DNA from: an uncultured Saprospiraceae bacterium
Lineage (GTDB): Bacteria; Bacteroidota; Bacteroidia; Chitinophagales; Saprospiraceae
Direction of reading: 5' to 3'
DNA: 6,851 nt
NCBI GenBank assembly: GCA_938033975.1
Contig: CALHKJ010000506.1
Location: 1 to 6,851, forward strand
The position numbers and the translations under genes are program-made. The notes under the pieces were generated by a model, which was not told the origin of the DNA, searched no databases, and saw only the letters and a program-made list of their open reading frames with translations. Of the stretch, positions 1 through 6,355 are shown in pieces; the stretch's first letter is position 1, and each line of letters begins with the position of its first letter.

Positions 1-1
1 T

Positions 2-67
2 ATTATTGACTTACAAATTCGATGGGAAGGTTGTACATTCGTCTTACCGTTAGATGCATTTGAATAA
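2..67 (+). CDS. Possible 3' end of an upstream gene (weak)
   Basis: Frame 2 is open from the window edge for 21 codons to a TAA at 65-67 and ends in residues LPLDAFE. Its third codon positions are AT-rich (about 5 of 21 are G or C), like the genes downstream. Frame 3 is also open from the edge, for 16 codons to a TAG at 51-53, and also reads like protein (ending VVHSSYR), but its third positions are less AT-rich. At most one of these is a real gene tail, and both could be chance. No family can be named from so few residues. Upstream sequence would settle it. Confidence 0.25.
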   Translation: MIDLQIRWEGCTFVLPLDAFE

Positions 68-89
68 ATGTTAATCGACGTGCAACCTT
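27..89. repeat. Inverted repeat upstream of the repeat-protein gene
   Basis: AAGGTTGTAC (27-36) pairs with GTGCAACCTT (80-89): ten pairs, one of them G-U in RNA, enclosing 43 bases. A smaller hairpin, CATTT-GAAT-AAATG (57-70), lies inside the loop. No T tract follows, so this is not a standard intrinsic terminator. It may be leader structure or chance pairing in AT-rich DNA. Confidence 0.4.
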
Positions 90-110
90 ACAATAGAAAT
101 TCTGGATATA

Positions 111-132
111 TAGGTTAGAATTAGTTAACCTA
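111..132. repeat. Short dyad just upstream of the 149 start codon
   Basis: TAGGTTA (111-117) and TAACCTA (126-132) form a perfect 7-base inverted repeat around an 8-base loop, ending 16 bases before the ATG at 149. The position suits an operator-like dyad or a leader hairpin near the ribosome binding region. There is no T tract after it, which argues against a terminator. Function is inference only. Confidence 0.4.
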
Positions 133-148
133 AAGCAATGATCTTTAC

Positions 149-3100
149 ATGATATACCTTAAGTCCTACCTCAAATCTGTGGTGTGTTTTCTATTCATAA
201 TAGTAAGCTATCCGTCATTATCAATCTCTCAATGTAATATTGAAATGACAGCGGAAGTTGTTAATTGTAGCGATGCACTAAATACCTTCAATGCACTTAT
301 TACAGTCAGTGGGACTGGTGTCGGAAATTCATTTGCCTTGGGTGGAAACGGTGTTAGTTTTGGAAGCTTTGCTTATAGTTCATCACCTATAGAAATAGGT
401 CCATTTAGCAATAATGGTACGACCTATAATTTTGCTGTAGTGGACAACACAAGCGTACTTTGCTTTGATGAAGCTCAAATTCTTCCTTTCGAAAATTGCC
501 CAGTGGAATGTATTCTAGACATTGTTGATGTCGAATTTCTTGTTTGTGATGGCCTAGAAAGATACGTAAATGTATACATTGAAAACAATGCAAACGTATC
601 AGAAAACTTCACCTTATTGATTAATCAAGTTCCTCAAGGTGTATTTAACTATGGTCAGGACGTATATACAATTGGACCATTAGAAGGTAATTGTGCAGAA
701 GGAATTGCTGTAAATGCATTTGATAACTTCGTAAATAATTGTTCGGATTTCTATTGGCAACCTGGACCTTGGTGCTGCCCTGATGAATGCACAATTAGTG
801 ATGTAATTGTAGATTCTTATTGTATTAATGATCAACTTGCAGGCGTAATTGTTGACTTTAATTACAATGGAGCCTCCAACGAAAGATTTGAGATTCTAGT
901 GGATGATGTGGCTGTAGATACCTCTTGGGTTTTTGAATTCCCAGATACAATTTTTTACAACTTTAATGGTCTGCCTCCAGAAAGTATAACACAAGGAGTT
1001 GGTATAAGCCATGTGGCTAAACCTAATTGTGGATTTTATGACAACTATACCTTTGCTTGTCAAACGACTCCTCCTTGTTCTTTTTCAAATGTGGTTTTGA
1101 GTCCAATTGCCTGTGTTGGAGAAGATAATTATTCTCTAGGAATTGATTTTCAAGTGCAATCGGCTACTAGTTTATTTTTTGATGTCTATTCTGCAGGACA
1201 ATATCTTGGAGCATATATGTATGCTGATCTACCAATTGTGATTGAAAATTTCCCAGCACGTGATGCTGAATATGATATCATTACCATTTGTGACAATGGA
1301 AATAATAGTTGCTGCGAAACAGTTGAGTTTATGGGACTTGAGTGCGATGCTCCATGCGAGATATTCAACTATTTTGTCGAAGCTCATGAATGTGACACAC
1401 AAGGCCAATTCAACATGTATCTCCAATTTGAAACCACAAATGAAGGCGAAGATGGATTTATAGTAAGAGGAAATGGAATTGTTTATGACACCTTTCAATA
1501 CAGTGAAGCGGGTTGGTATGTATTTGGCCCATTGACTGCAGATTGCGAAACAGATTTAGAATTTATAGTAATTGATTTGGAGAATACAGAATGCAGTGCA
1601 GAAAATGGTGTAGGCGTGATTTGTTGTGAAATCGAAGTTGAATGTGAACTTTCAAATTTAGAATTTGACCAGATTGAATGTGACGGAGACCAACTAAATC
1701 TATTTTACAACTTTGATTTTACTGGTACAACAAACGATTTTTATGATCTATTTATCAATGGAAGCTTTGTTGACTTTTATGAGTTTACCACAAACCCTCA
1801 ATCACTTAGTTTTCCTTATAACGGAAGTGGAATTTTTGAGATGACCATCTGCGAAAATGATAATCCTGACTGCTGCATATCAAGCCAATTTGAAGGACCA
1901 GCATGTGAGGAGGAAGCATGTAATATTCGAGAATTTTTCATCGAAGCTCATGAGTGTGATGAGGATGGTTTCTTTGAAGTAGATCTAGAATTTGTTGTTG
2001 ACAACCCTACAGCTAATAGCTTTAGTGTCTTTGGTGACGGCAACAATTATGGGAGCTTTGAATATGGTGAAACATTCTATACGGTTGGACCATTTGAAGG
2101 TGACTGTTCTTCAGTATACGAACTGGTAGTAGTAGATAACGAAGAACCGGCATGCACCTCGAATTTTTTATTTGTTGGACCCGTTTGTTGTGAAATAGAA
2201 GAATGCCTAATAGACGACCTCCTTGTAACACCAATTGAATGCATTGGTGACAATCTTTATAATGTGTCTATTGATTTTAATTCTAGTGGAGCTAGCAATG
2301 ATTTCTTTGATGTGATTGTAAACGATGAGATAATAGGCTTTTACAGCCTTAATGACTTACCAATCATTTTGGACTACCCTGCCTCAGGAAATACAAATGA
2401 CGTATTGAGCGTATGCATCAATGACAATGCTGATTGTTGCGCAATAGCAGAATTTCAAGCACTTGAATGTATCATGAATGTTGGAGATTGCGGAATCTTT
2501 GAGGTATTTGCGGAAGCATATGAATGCGATGATGAAGGAGAGTTTCTAGTTGATGTAGCATTTGACGTCGTAGATGGAAGTACCGCGGGCTTTGAAATAA
2601 GAGGCAATGGTATGTCTTATGGGGAATTCCAATATGGAGAGGATTTTTATACTATCGGACCTATCTCAGGAGATTGTGAAACCATTTACGAATTTATAGT
2701 TATTGATCTATCAGATGAAACTTGTTTTGGTGAATTTGTTTTCACAGAACCTATCTGTTGTGAAATAGAAGATTGCATGATCACAAATCTTGAAGCAGAA
2801 ATAATAAACTGTGATTCTAGTCAAGAAATATTTTTTGTTAGTCTAAGTTTTGAAAGTGAAAATTTAGAAAGTCAATTTTTTGACGTAACTGGTAATGGCA
2901 ATGACTATGGCTCATTTGGTTTCGGCCAAGATAGTTATACCTTAGGCCCACTTCCTGCAGATGGTGTGACTGAATATGAATTTATTGTATCAGATATTCT
3001 CAATGAAGAATGTTCCGCCGTTCTTGAATTTGGGCTTGTAGAATGCATTTCGACTTCGACTGACAACACAACAGAAATCAACATAAACATATATTATCAA

Positions 3101-3313
3101 AATGGTATTCTACATATTGATAATCCAAATAATTTATCTGTTACGAATTTGCACATTTACAGCTTAGTTGGTCAACAATTATTTAGTAAAAACAACATTT
3201 ACGGAAGTGAATATTCTGCAATAAAAACACCGAATTTTAATAATGGAATCTATGTTGCTGTCTTACAAGTTGACGATAGATATCATAGTATCAAGTTCCC
3301 AATCATAGAATAA
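149..3313 (+). CDS. Secreted ten-module Cys-rich repeat protein with T9SS type A sorting domain
   Basis: This 1054-residue protein is predicted to be exported and released or surface-attached by the type IX secretion system. Residues 1-28 form a Sec signal peptide: a Lys-containing n-region, hydrophobic VVCFLFIIV, and probable cleavage near SIS-Q. Residues 29-966 are ten tandem modules of 91-96 residues starting at Cys29, 121, 214, 310, 403, 499, 591, 686, 781 and 876. Residues about 972-1054 form the C-terminal sorting domain, with IYSLVGQQL and the terminal NGIYVAVLQV...IKFPIIE pattern. The modules look beta-rich and Ig-like in rhythm, but I do not recognise a named family. The mature protein has 54 Cys, is strongly acidic and is almost free of lysine. 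An adhesin, matrix or binding role is inference. The gene overlaps the downstream thioesterase gene by one base (TAATG). The ATG at 149 is the natural start because the signal peptide follows it directly; no Shine-Dalgarno is visible, as is usual in Bacteroidota. Confidence 0.93.
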   Translation: MIYLKSYLKSVVCFLFIIVSYPSLSISQCNIEMTAEVVNCSDALNTFNALITVSGTGVGNSFALGGNGVSFGSFAYSSSPIEIGPFSNNGTTYNFAVVDNTSVLCFDEAQILPFENCPVECILDIVDVEFLVCDGLERYVNVYIENNANVSENFTLLINQVPQGVFNYGQDVYTIGPLEGNCAEGIAVNAFDNFVNNCSDFYWQPGPWCCPDECTISDVIVDSYCINDQLAGVIVDFNYNGASNERFEILVDDVAVDTSWVFEFPDTIFYNFNGLPPESITQGVGISHVAKPNCGFYDNYTFACQTTPPCSFSNVVLSPIACVGEDNYSLGIDFQVQSATSLFFDVYSAGQYLGAYMYADLPIVIENFPARDAEYDIITICDNGNNSCCETVEFMGLECDAPCEIFNYFVEAHECDTQGQFNMYLQFETTNEGEDGFIVRGNGIVYDTFQYSEAGWYVFGPLTADCETDLEFIVIDLENTECSAENGVGVICCEIEVECELSNLEFDQIECDGDQLNLFYNFDFTGTTNDFYDLFINGSFVDFYEFTTNPQSLSFPYNGSGIFEMTICENDNPDCCISSQFEGPACEEEACNIREFFIEAHECDEDGFFEVDLEFVVDNPTANSFSVFGDGNNYGSFEYGETFYTVGPFEGDCSSVYELVVVDNEEPACTSNFLFVGPVCCEIEECLIDDLLVTPIECIGDNLYNVSIDFNSSGASNDFFDVIVNDEIIGFYSLNDLPIILDYPASGNTNDVLSVCINDNADCCAIAEFQALECIMNVGDCGIFEVFAEAYECDDEGEFLVDVAFDVVDGSTAGFEIRGNGMSYGEFQYGEDFYTIGPISGDCETIYEFIVIDLSDETCFGEFVFTEPICCEIEDCMITNLEAEIINCDSSQEIFFVSLSFESENLESQFFDVTGNGNDYGSFGFGQDSYTLGPLPADGVTEYEFIVSDILNEECSAVLEFGLVECISTSTDNTTEININIYYQNGILHIDNPNNLSVTNLHIYSLVGQQLFSKNNIYGSEYSAIKTPNFNNGIYVAVLQVDDRYHSIKFPIIE
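233..3046 (+). repeat. Ten tandem coding modules of about 94 codons, two alternating subtypes
   Basis: Modules begin at 233, 509, 788, 1076, 1355, 1643, 1919, 2204, 2489 and 2774. Subtype A (modules 1, 2, 5, 7, 9, 10) carries a core like YGxFxYGxxFYTIGP followed by YEFIVID, and usually ends CCEIE. Subtype B (modules 3, 4, 6, 8) carries a core like SNDFFDV and an ending like C-x6-CC-x9-C with an NDN or DNxDC loop. The order is A A B B A B A B A A, so modules 4-9 are three copies of a B-A pair with a period of about 188 residues. DNA identity between copies is patchy: the 17-mer TGTTGTGAAATAGAAGA recurs at 2186-2202 and 2756-2772 at the ends of modules 7 and 9. The array is therefore diverged but clearly built by duplication. 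Confidence 0.92.
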
Positions 3314-3732
3314 TGTGGAAGGTAAAACCAAGTCTTGAAGTTTTAAATCAGATGGTACCTAATACCATGATGGAATCTATCGGGATAGAATTCACGGAGG
3401 TGGGTGATGATTTTATAAAAGCTACTATGCCTGTTGATAAAAGGACCAAACAGCCAATGGGTCTATTACATGGAGGTGCCTCAGTTGCTTTGGCTGAAAG
3501 CTTAGGAAGTATAGCTGCTTTTCTAACCAGTGATGATCCTTTCAGCACATCTGTTGTTGGGGTTGAAATAAATGCAAATCATATCAAATCTATTCAAAAA
3601 GGTATAGTAATTGGAACGGTTACACCTATTAAGGTTGGACGAACCATACAAGTATGGCAAATCAATATCACAAACGAAGAAGACGAATTATTATGCTCTT
3701 CTAGACTTACGACAATGTCATTCAAAAAATAA
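3313..3732 (+). CDS. menI: Hotdog-fold thioesterase, MenI/YdiI-like (probable DHNA-CoA hydrolase)
   Basis: A 139-residue cytosolic enzyme of the PaaI/EntH/MenI hotdog thioesterase family. It matches E. coli YdiI (MenI) along its length: the start (MWKVKPSLEVLN), ATMPVDKRTKQP, GLLHGGASVALAESLGS, VVGVEINANH and LCSSRLTT. Residues corresponding to the known active site are present: Gln47, His53 and Gly54, catalytic Glu62, Ser66 and His90. MenI hydrolyses 1,4-dihydroxy-2-naphthoyl-CoA in menaquinone synthesis, which fits a respiring member of the Bacteroidota. The close relative EntH proofreads enterobactin synthesis, and other relatives act on aryl- or acyl-CoA, so substrate is inferred. No other men gene lies in the window. 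The start is secure because alignment with the E. coli protein begins at the first residue. The ATG shares its A with the TAA of the upstream gene (TAATG), which suggests translational coupling. Confidence 0.9.
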   Translation: MWKVKPSLEVLNQMVPNTMMESIGIEFTEVGDDFIKATMPVDKRTKQPMGLLHGGASVALAESLGSIAAFLTSDDPFSTSVVGVEINANHIKSIQKGIVIGTVTPIKVGRTIQVWQINITNEEDELLCSSRLTTMSFKK

Positions 3733-3798
3733 GTTCATTTAAGAAGACATATATATCACTTAAACTACTTAATAGTAGTTTCAAATCAACATGAACTT
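3731..3798. repeat. Nested inverted repeats after the thioesterase gene
   Basis: The outer arms AAGTTCAT (3731-3738) and ATGAACTT (3791-3798) are perfect complements, and the left arm begins inside the thioesterase stop codon. Inside them lies a perfect 8-bp hairpin, AAACTACT-TAAT-AGTAGTTT (3762-3781). The outer right arm is followed by the T-rich CTATATTATTTT (3799-3810), so the pair could act as a weak terminator for the 149-3732 unit. The arms are AT-rich and the tail is interrupted, so this is much less convincing than the terminator at 6237. Confidence 0.5.
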
Positions 3799-3809
3799 CT
3801 ATATTATTT

Positions 3810-3817
3810 TAAATTTG
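3810..3817 (+). promoter_or_regulatory. Bacteroidota-type -7 promoter box (TAnnTTTG)
   Basis: TAAATTTG matches the Bacteroidota -7 consensus TAnnTTTG exactly and ends 31 bases before the ATG at 3849, which would give a leader of about 25 bases. No good -33 TTTG element is visible at the expected spacing, so support comes from the box and its position. The gene at 6356 has the same arrangement. Confidence 0.55.
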
Positions 3818-3848
3818 CGGCAATAAAACGTCAAGTAAAAATTAAAAA

Positions 3849-6215
3849 ATGAAATTTAGGTTAGTAGTAGCATTGATGCTCATGAGCTTTGCCTCATTTG
3901 GTCAATCAAATTTAAATATTGAATTAGTTGCCAATGTAGAAGTCGGTGAAGCCGGAAACGATATTTGGGGATTTGTAGATAGTAACGGCTTGGAATACGC
4001 AATAATGGGTTCTTCGACTGCTACGAGAATTTTCTCACTTGAAGATCCTACTAATCCAAACCCAAGAGCGGTCATCTCAGGCGCTACCTCAATTTGGAGA
4101 GACATCAAACACTATGATAATTATTTATATGTGACAACGGATGAAGGAAATGATGGTTTGTTGATCATTGACATGACAAATGCTCCTGAAGTAATTGAAC
4201 ATAGATTTTGGACTCCGGCTCTTGATGCAGGAAGTGGTGCTGACATTTTAGCACGATGCCACAATCTTTATATCGATGCAGAGGAAGGATGGTGTTACTT
4301 AGCAGGTTGTAATATTGGACAAAGAGGTGTTTTAATTTTGGACATCCATACTGATCCACTCAACCCTATTCATGTTGGTTCGACCAATGAGTTTTATAGT
4401 CATGATGTTGTTCAACTTGGAGACAAAATGTATTCGTCCGAAATCCAAGATGGACATTTTTCTGTGTATGACATTTCTGATAAAACAAATCCACAAAGAA
4501 CAATTTTACAAAATACTTCATCCAACTTTACGCACAATGCTTGGCCATCTGATGATGGTGCATTTTTATTTACCACGGATGAAATGCCAAATTCTTTTGT
4601 AGACGCATATGACATTTCAGATCCATCTGATGTGAAATTTGTTGATAGCTTCCAACCACTTGAAACAGCAGGTAGCGGAGTGATTCCTCACAACACTCAC
4701 TACGATGATGGCTACCTTGTTACCTCTTGGTACACAGATGGTCTTGTGATTGTTGATGCAAACAAACCAGATAACCTTATAAAAGTTGGGGCATATGACA
4801 CATGGCTTGGTGGAGATGGTGGATTTAGAGGATGTTGGGGAGCTTACCCATATTTGCCTTCAGGTCTTATTTTAGCTTCGGATATCAATAGTGGTCTATA
4901 TGTATTTTCATCAAGCGTGAATCGTGCTTGCTACTTGGAAGGAAATGTGGTTGATAGTGAAACTGGCCTAGCTATAAATATGGCGAGAGTAGAAATCCAA
5001 GCAGATCAGACAGCATTCGGAAATTCAAATGCTGCTGGTGTTTTCAAAACAGGATTGGCAACTGCAGGTAGCTATTCAGTAACAGCGACTCACCCTGATT
5101 ATTTACCAGGTCAAGTTAATGTAGAATTAGAAAATGGAGTTGTTACTAATCTTACAATAGAATTAGAAAAACTACCTTCTTTCAATTTTGTAGGAAATGT
5201 TGTAAGATCAACAAATGGAAACCCAATTGAAGGAGCCAATATTATAGCTGTCTCCAACACAAGAGAGATTGAAGCTACTTCTTTAGCAGATGGCTCATTT
5301 GAAATCACATTATTTGAAGAAGATTATACTTTTTTCGCTGCTGCTTGGGGATACAATGAGATTGAGTTAAGCAATTTTAACCCAACTACGGACTCTGCAC
5401 TAATTCTTGAATTGGAAGAAGGTTATAAAGATGATTTCTTTCTAGATCAAGGATGGACAGTTACTTCAGGAGCTGAACTTGGAAATTGGGAAAGAGCAAT
5501 TCCAATAGGAACAAACGGTGCTGGCCAACAATTGGCACCTGGGGCAGATAGTCCTGATGATGAATTTGGAGAGTATGCCTATGTCACTGGAAACGGTGGT
5601 GGAAACGGAGGAGCCAATGATGTTGACAATGGCACTACTATACTTACATCTCCGCCTATGGATTTATCAAACCTAAGCTCACCAATAATTTATTTCTCTT
5701 ACTGGTTTACAAACACTGGCGGATTAGGTGACCCGGTAGATGATGCTTTGGTGGTTAGATTATCAGATGGAGCAAACAATGTGGAAGTTGCTTCTTTCAA
5801 TGAGAATCTTCCTCAATGGATTAATACATCAATTGACCCTAGTCAATTCTTTGATGACTTAAGTAACATTTCAATTGGCTTTCAGACAAGCGATACAGAT
5901 GACACTCCCCATTTGGTAGAAGCTGGAATTGATAAATTTTTTGTACTCGATGGCTTATCAAATACACAAGAATTGGTTGAACTTGAGGTCAAAATAAATC
6001 CAAATCCATTTACTCAAGTGATTACTATTGAAAGCTTCGAAAATGAAGTTAATCAATTCGTCATAAGAGATGCGCTTGGTAGAGAAGTTCTCAAAGGGAC
6101 AATCTCCCAAGGCATACAGGAAGTAAATACAAGCTCACTTTCAGAAGGAGTATACTACATTCAACTGAATGGAAAAGAAATAACTGGATCATCACAAAAG
6201 ATCATAAAAATTTAA
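3849..6215 (+). CDS. Choice-of-anchor B family (LVIVD-repeat) protein with T9SS sorting domain
   Basis: A 788-residue secreted protein. Residues 1-19 are a signal peptide ending SFASFGQ. Residues about 25-355 are the choice-of-anchor B domain, a probable beta-propeller. They show the family signatures WRDIKHYDNYLYVTTD, CHNLYID, YSHDVVQ, FTHNAWPS and PHNTHYDDGYLV, and LVIVD-like strands (LLIIDMTN, VLILDIHTDP, LVIVDANKP). Residues about 361-440 and 444-522 are two carboxypeptidase-regulatory-like beta-sandwich domains. Residues about 525-702 resemble a MAM-like jelly roll: GNWERAIP, the Gly/Asn/Asp-rich TGNGGGNGG...DVDNGTT, LTSPPMDLS and the VEAGIDKFFV ending. Residues about 712-788 form a type A sorting domain (INPNPF, EGVYYIQL, KIIKI). 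Biochemical function is unknown; adhesion or ligand binding is inference. The A-rich leader (AAGTAAAAATTAAAAA) is typical of the phylum. A -7 box upstream and a strong terminator downstream suggest a single-gene transcript. It is a paralog of the gene at 6356. Confidence 0.93.
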   Translation: MKFRLVVALMLMSFASFGQSNLNIELVANVEVGEAGNDIWGFVDSNGLEYAIMGSSTATRIFSLEDPTNPNPRAVISGATSIWRDIKHYDNYLYVTTDEGNDGLLIIDMTNAPEVIEHRFWTPALDAGSGADILARCHNLYIDAEEGWCYLAGCNIGQRGVLILDIHTDPLNPIHVGSTNEFYSHDVVQLGDKMYSSEIQDGHFSVYDISDKTNPQRTILQNTSSNFTHNAWPSDDGAFLFTTDEMPNSFVDAYDISDPSDVKFVDSFQPLETAGSGVIPHNTHYDDGYLVTSWYTDGLVIVDANKPDNLIKVGAYDTWLGGDGGFRGCWGAYPYLPSGLILASDINSGLYVFSSSVNRACYLEGNVVDSETGLAINMARVEIQADQTAFGNSNAAGVFKTGLATAGSYSVTATHPDYLPGQVNVELENGVVTNLTIELEKLPSFNFVGNVVRSTNGNPIEGANIIAVSNTREIEATSLADGSFEITLFEEDYTFFAAAWGYNEIELSNFNPTTDSALILELEEGYKDDFFLDQGWTVTSGAELGNWERAIPIGTNGAGQQLAPGADSPDDEFGEYAYVTGNGGGNGGANDVDNGTTILTSPPMDLSNLSSPIIYFSYWFTNTGGLGDPVDDALVVRLSDGANNVEVASFNENLPQWINTSIDPSQFFDDLSNISIGFQTSDTDDTPHLVEAGIDKFFVLDGLSNTQELVELEVKINPNPFTQVITIESFENEVNQFVIRDALGREVLKGTISQGIQEVNTSSLSEGVYYIQLNGKEITGSSQKIIKI

Positions 6216-6236
6216 GTGATTGATTTACAACGATTT

Positions 6237-6270
6237 AAAAGGAGTTTGAGCAATCAAACTCCTTTTTTTT
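6237..6270 (+). terminator. Intrinsic terminator after the first choice-of-anchor B gene
   Basis: AAAAGGAGTTTGA (6237-6249) pairs perfectly with TCAAACTCCTTTT (6254-6266) around a GCAA tetraloop of the stable GNRA type. A run of eight T (6263-6270) starts within the right arm. It lies 22 bases after the stop codon of the 3849 gene. The opposite strand has only a four-T run, so it should work mainly in the + direction. Confidence 0.92.
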
Positions 6271-6317
6271 GTCGCAAGAAATACATACTGTAAGTACACA
6301 TTACAATTAAATGTCAT

Positions 6318-6325
6318 TAATTTTG
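6318..6325 (+). promoter_or_regulatory. Bacteroidota-type -7 promoter box (TAnnTTTG)
   Basis: TAATTTTG fits TAnnTTTG and ends 30 bases before the ATG at 6356. It sits downstream of a strong terminator, so the second choice-of-anchor B gene needs its own promoter. No clear -33 TTTG is seen. A small dyad, TGTAA-GTACACA-TTACA (6289-6305), covers the region where a -33 element would lie. Confidence 0.55.
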
Positions 6326-6355
6326 TACCAACAGAAATTACAACAAACACAGACT

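Noticed and set aside
31..62. TTG (31-33), 21 bases, then TGCATTTG (55-62) as a promoter for the 149 gene
   Set aside because: The -7 box has a mismatch in the key TA, the leader would be long, and the site may lie inside the tail of an upstream gene. It is too weak to list.
224..240. Possible lipoprotein signal (Cys29 right after the hydrophobic segment of the repeat protein)
   Set aside because: The residues before the Cys are I-S-Q; Gln at -1 does not fit a lipobox, and Cys29 is the first cysteine of module 1, as in all other modules. The C-terminal T9SS domain also explains export.
1186..1498. Minus-strand open frames of 60-89 codons inside the repeat protein gene
   Set aside because: They lie opposite an obvious gene with clear module structure, have no start context, and recur because of the composition of the repeated coding sequence.
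233..3046. The periodic pattern as a CRISPR-like or noncoding tandem repeat
   Set aside because: The period (about 280 bases) follows codons and conserved cysteines, while DNA identity is patchy, so it is protein-level repetition.
4372..4602. A 76-codon + strand frame inside the first choice-of-anchor B gene
   Set aside because: It overlaps family-conserved propeller residues in another frame and shows no signal or motif; it is a shadow frame.
3849..6215. Reading the carboxypeptidase-regulatory and MAM-like domains as evidence of a peptidase
   Set aside because: No metallopeptidase zinc motif or catalytic domain is visible; these are accessory beta domains common in secreted Bacteroidota proteins.
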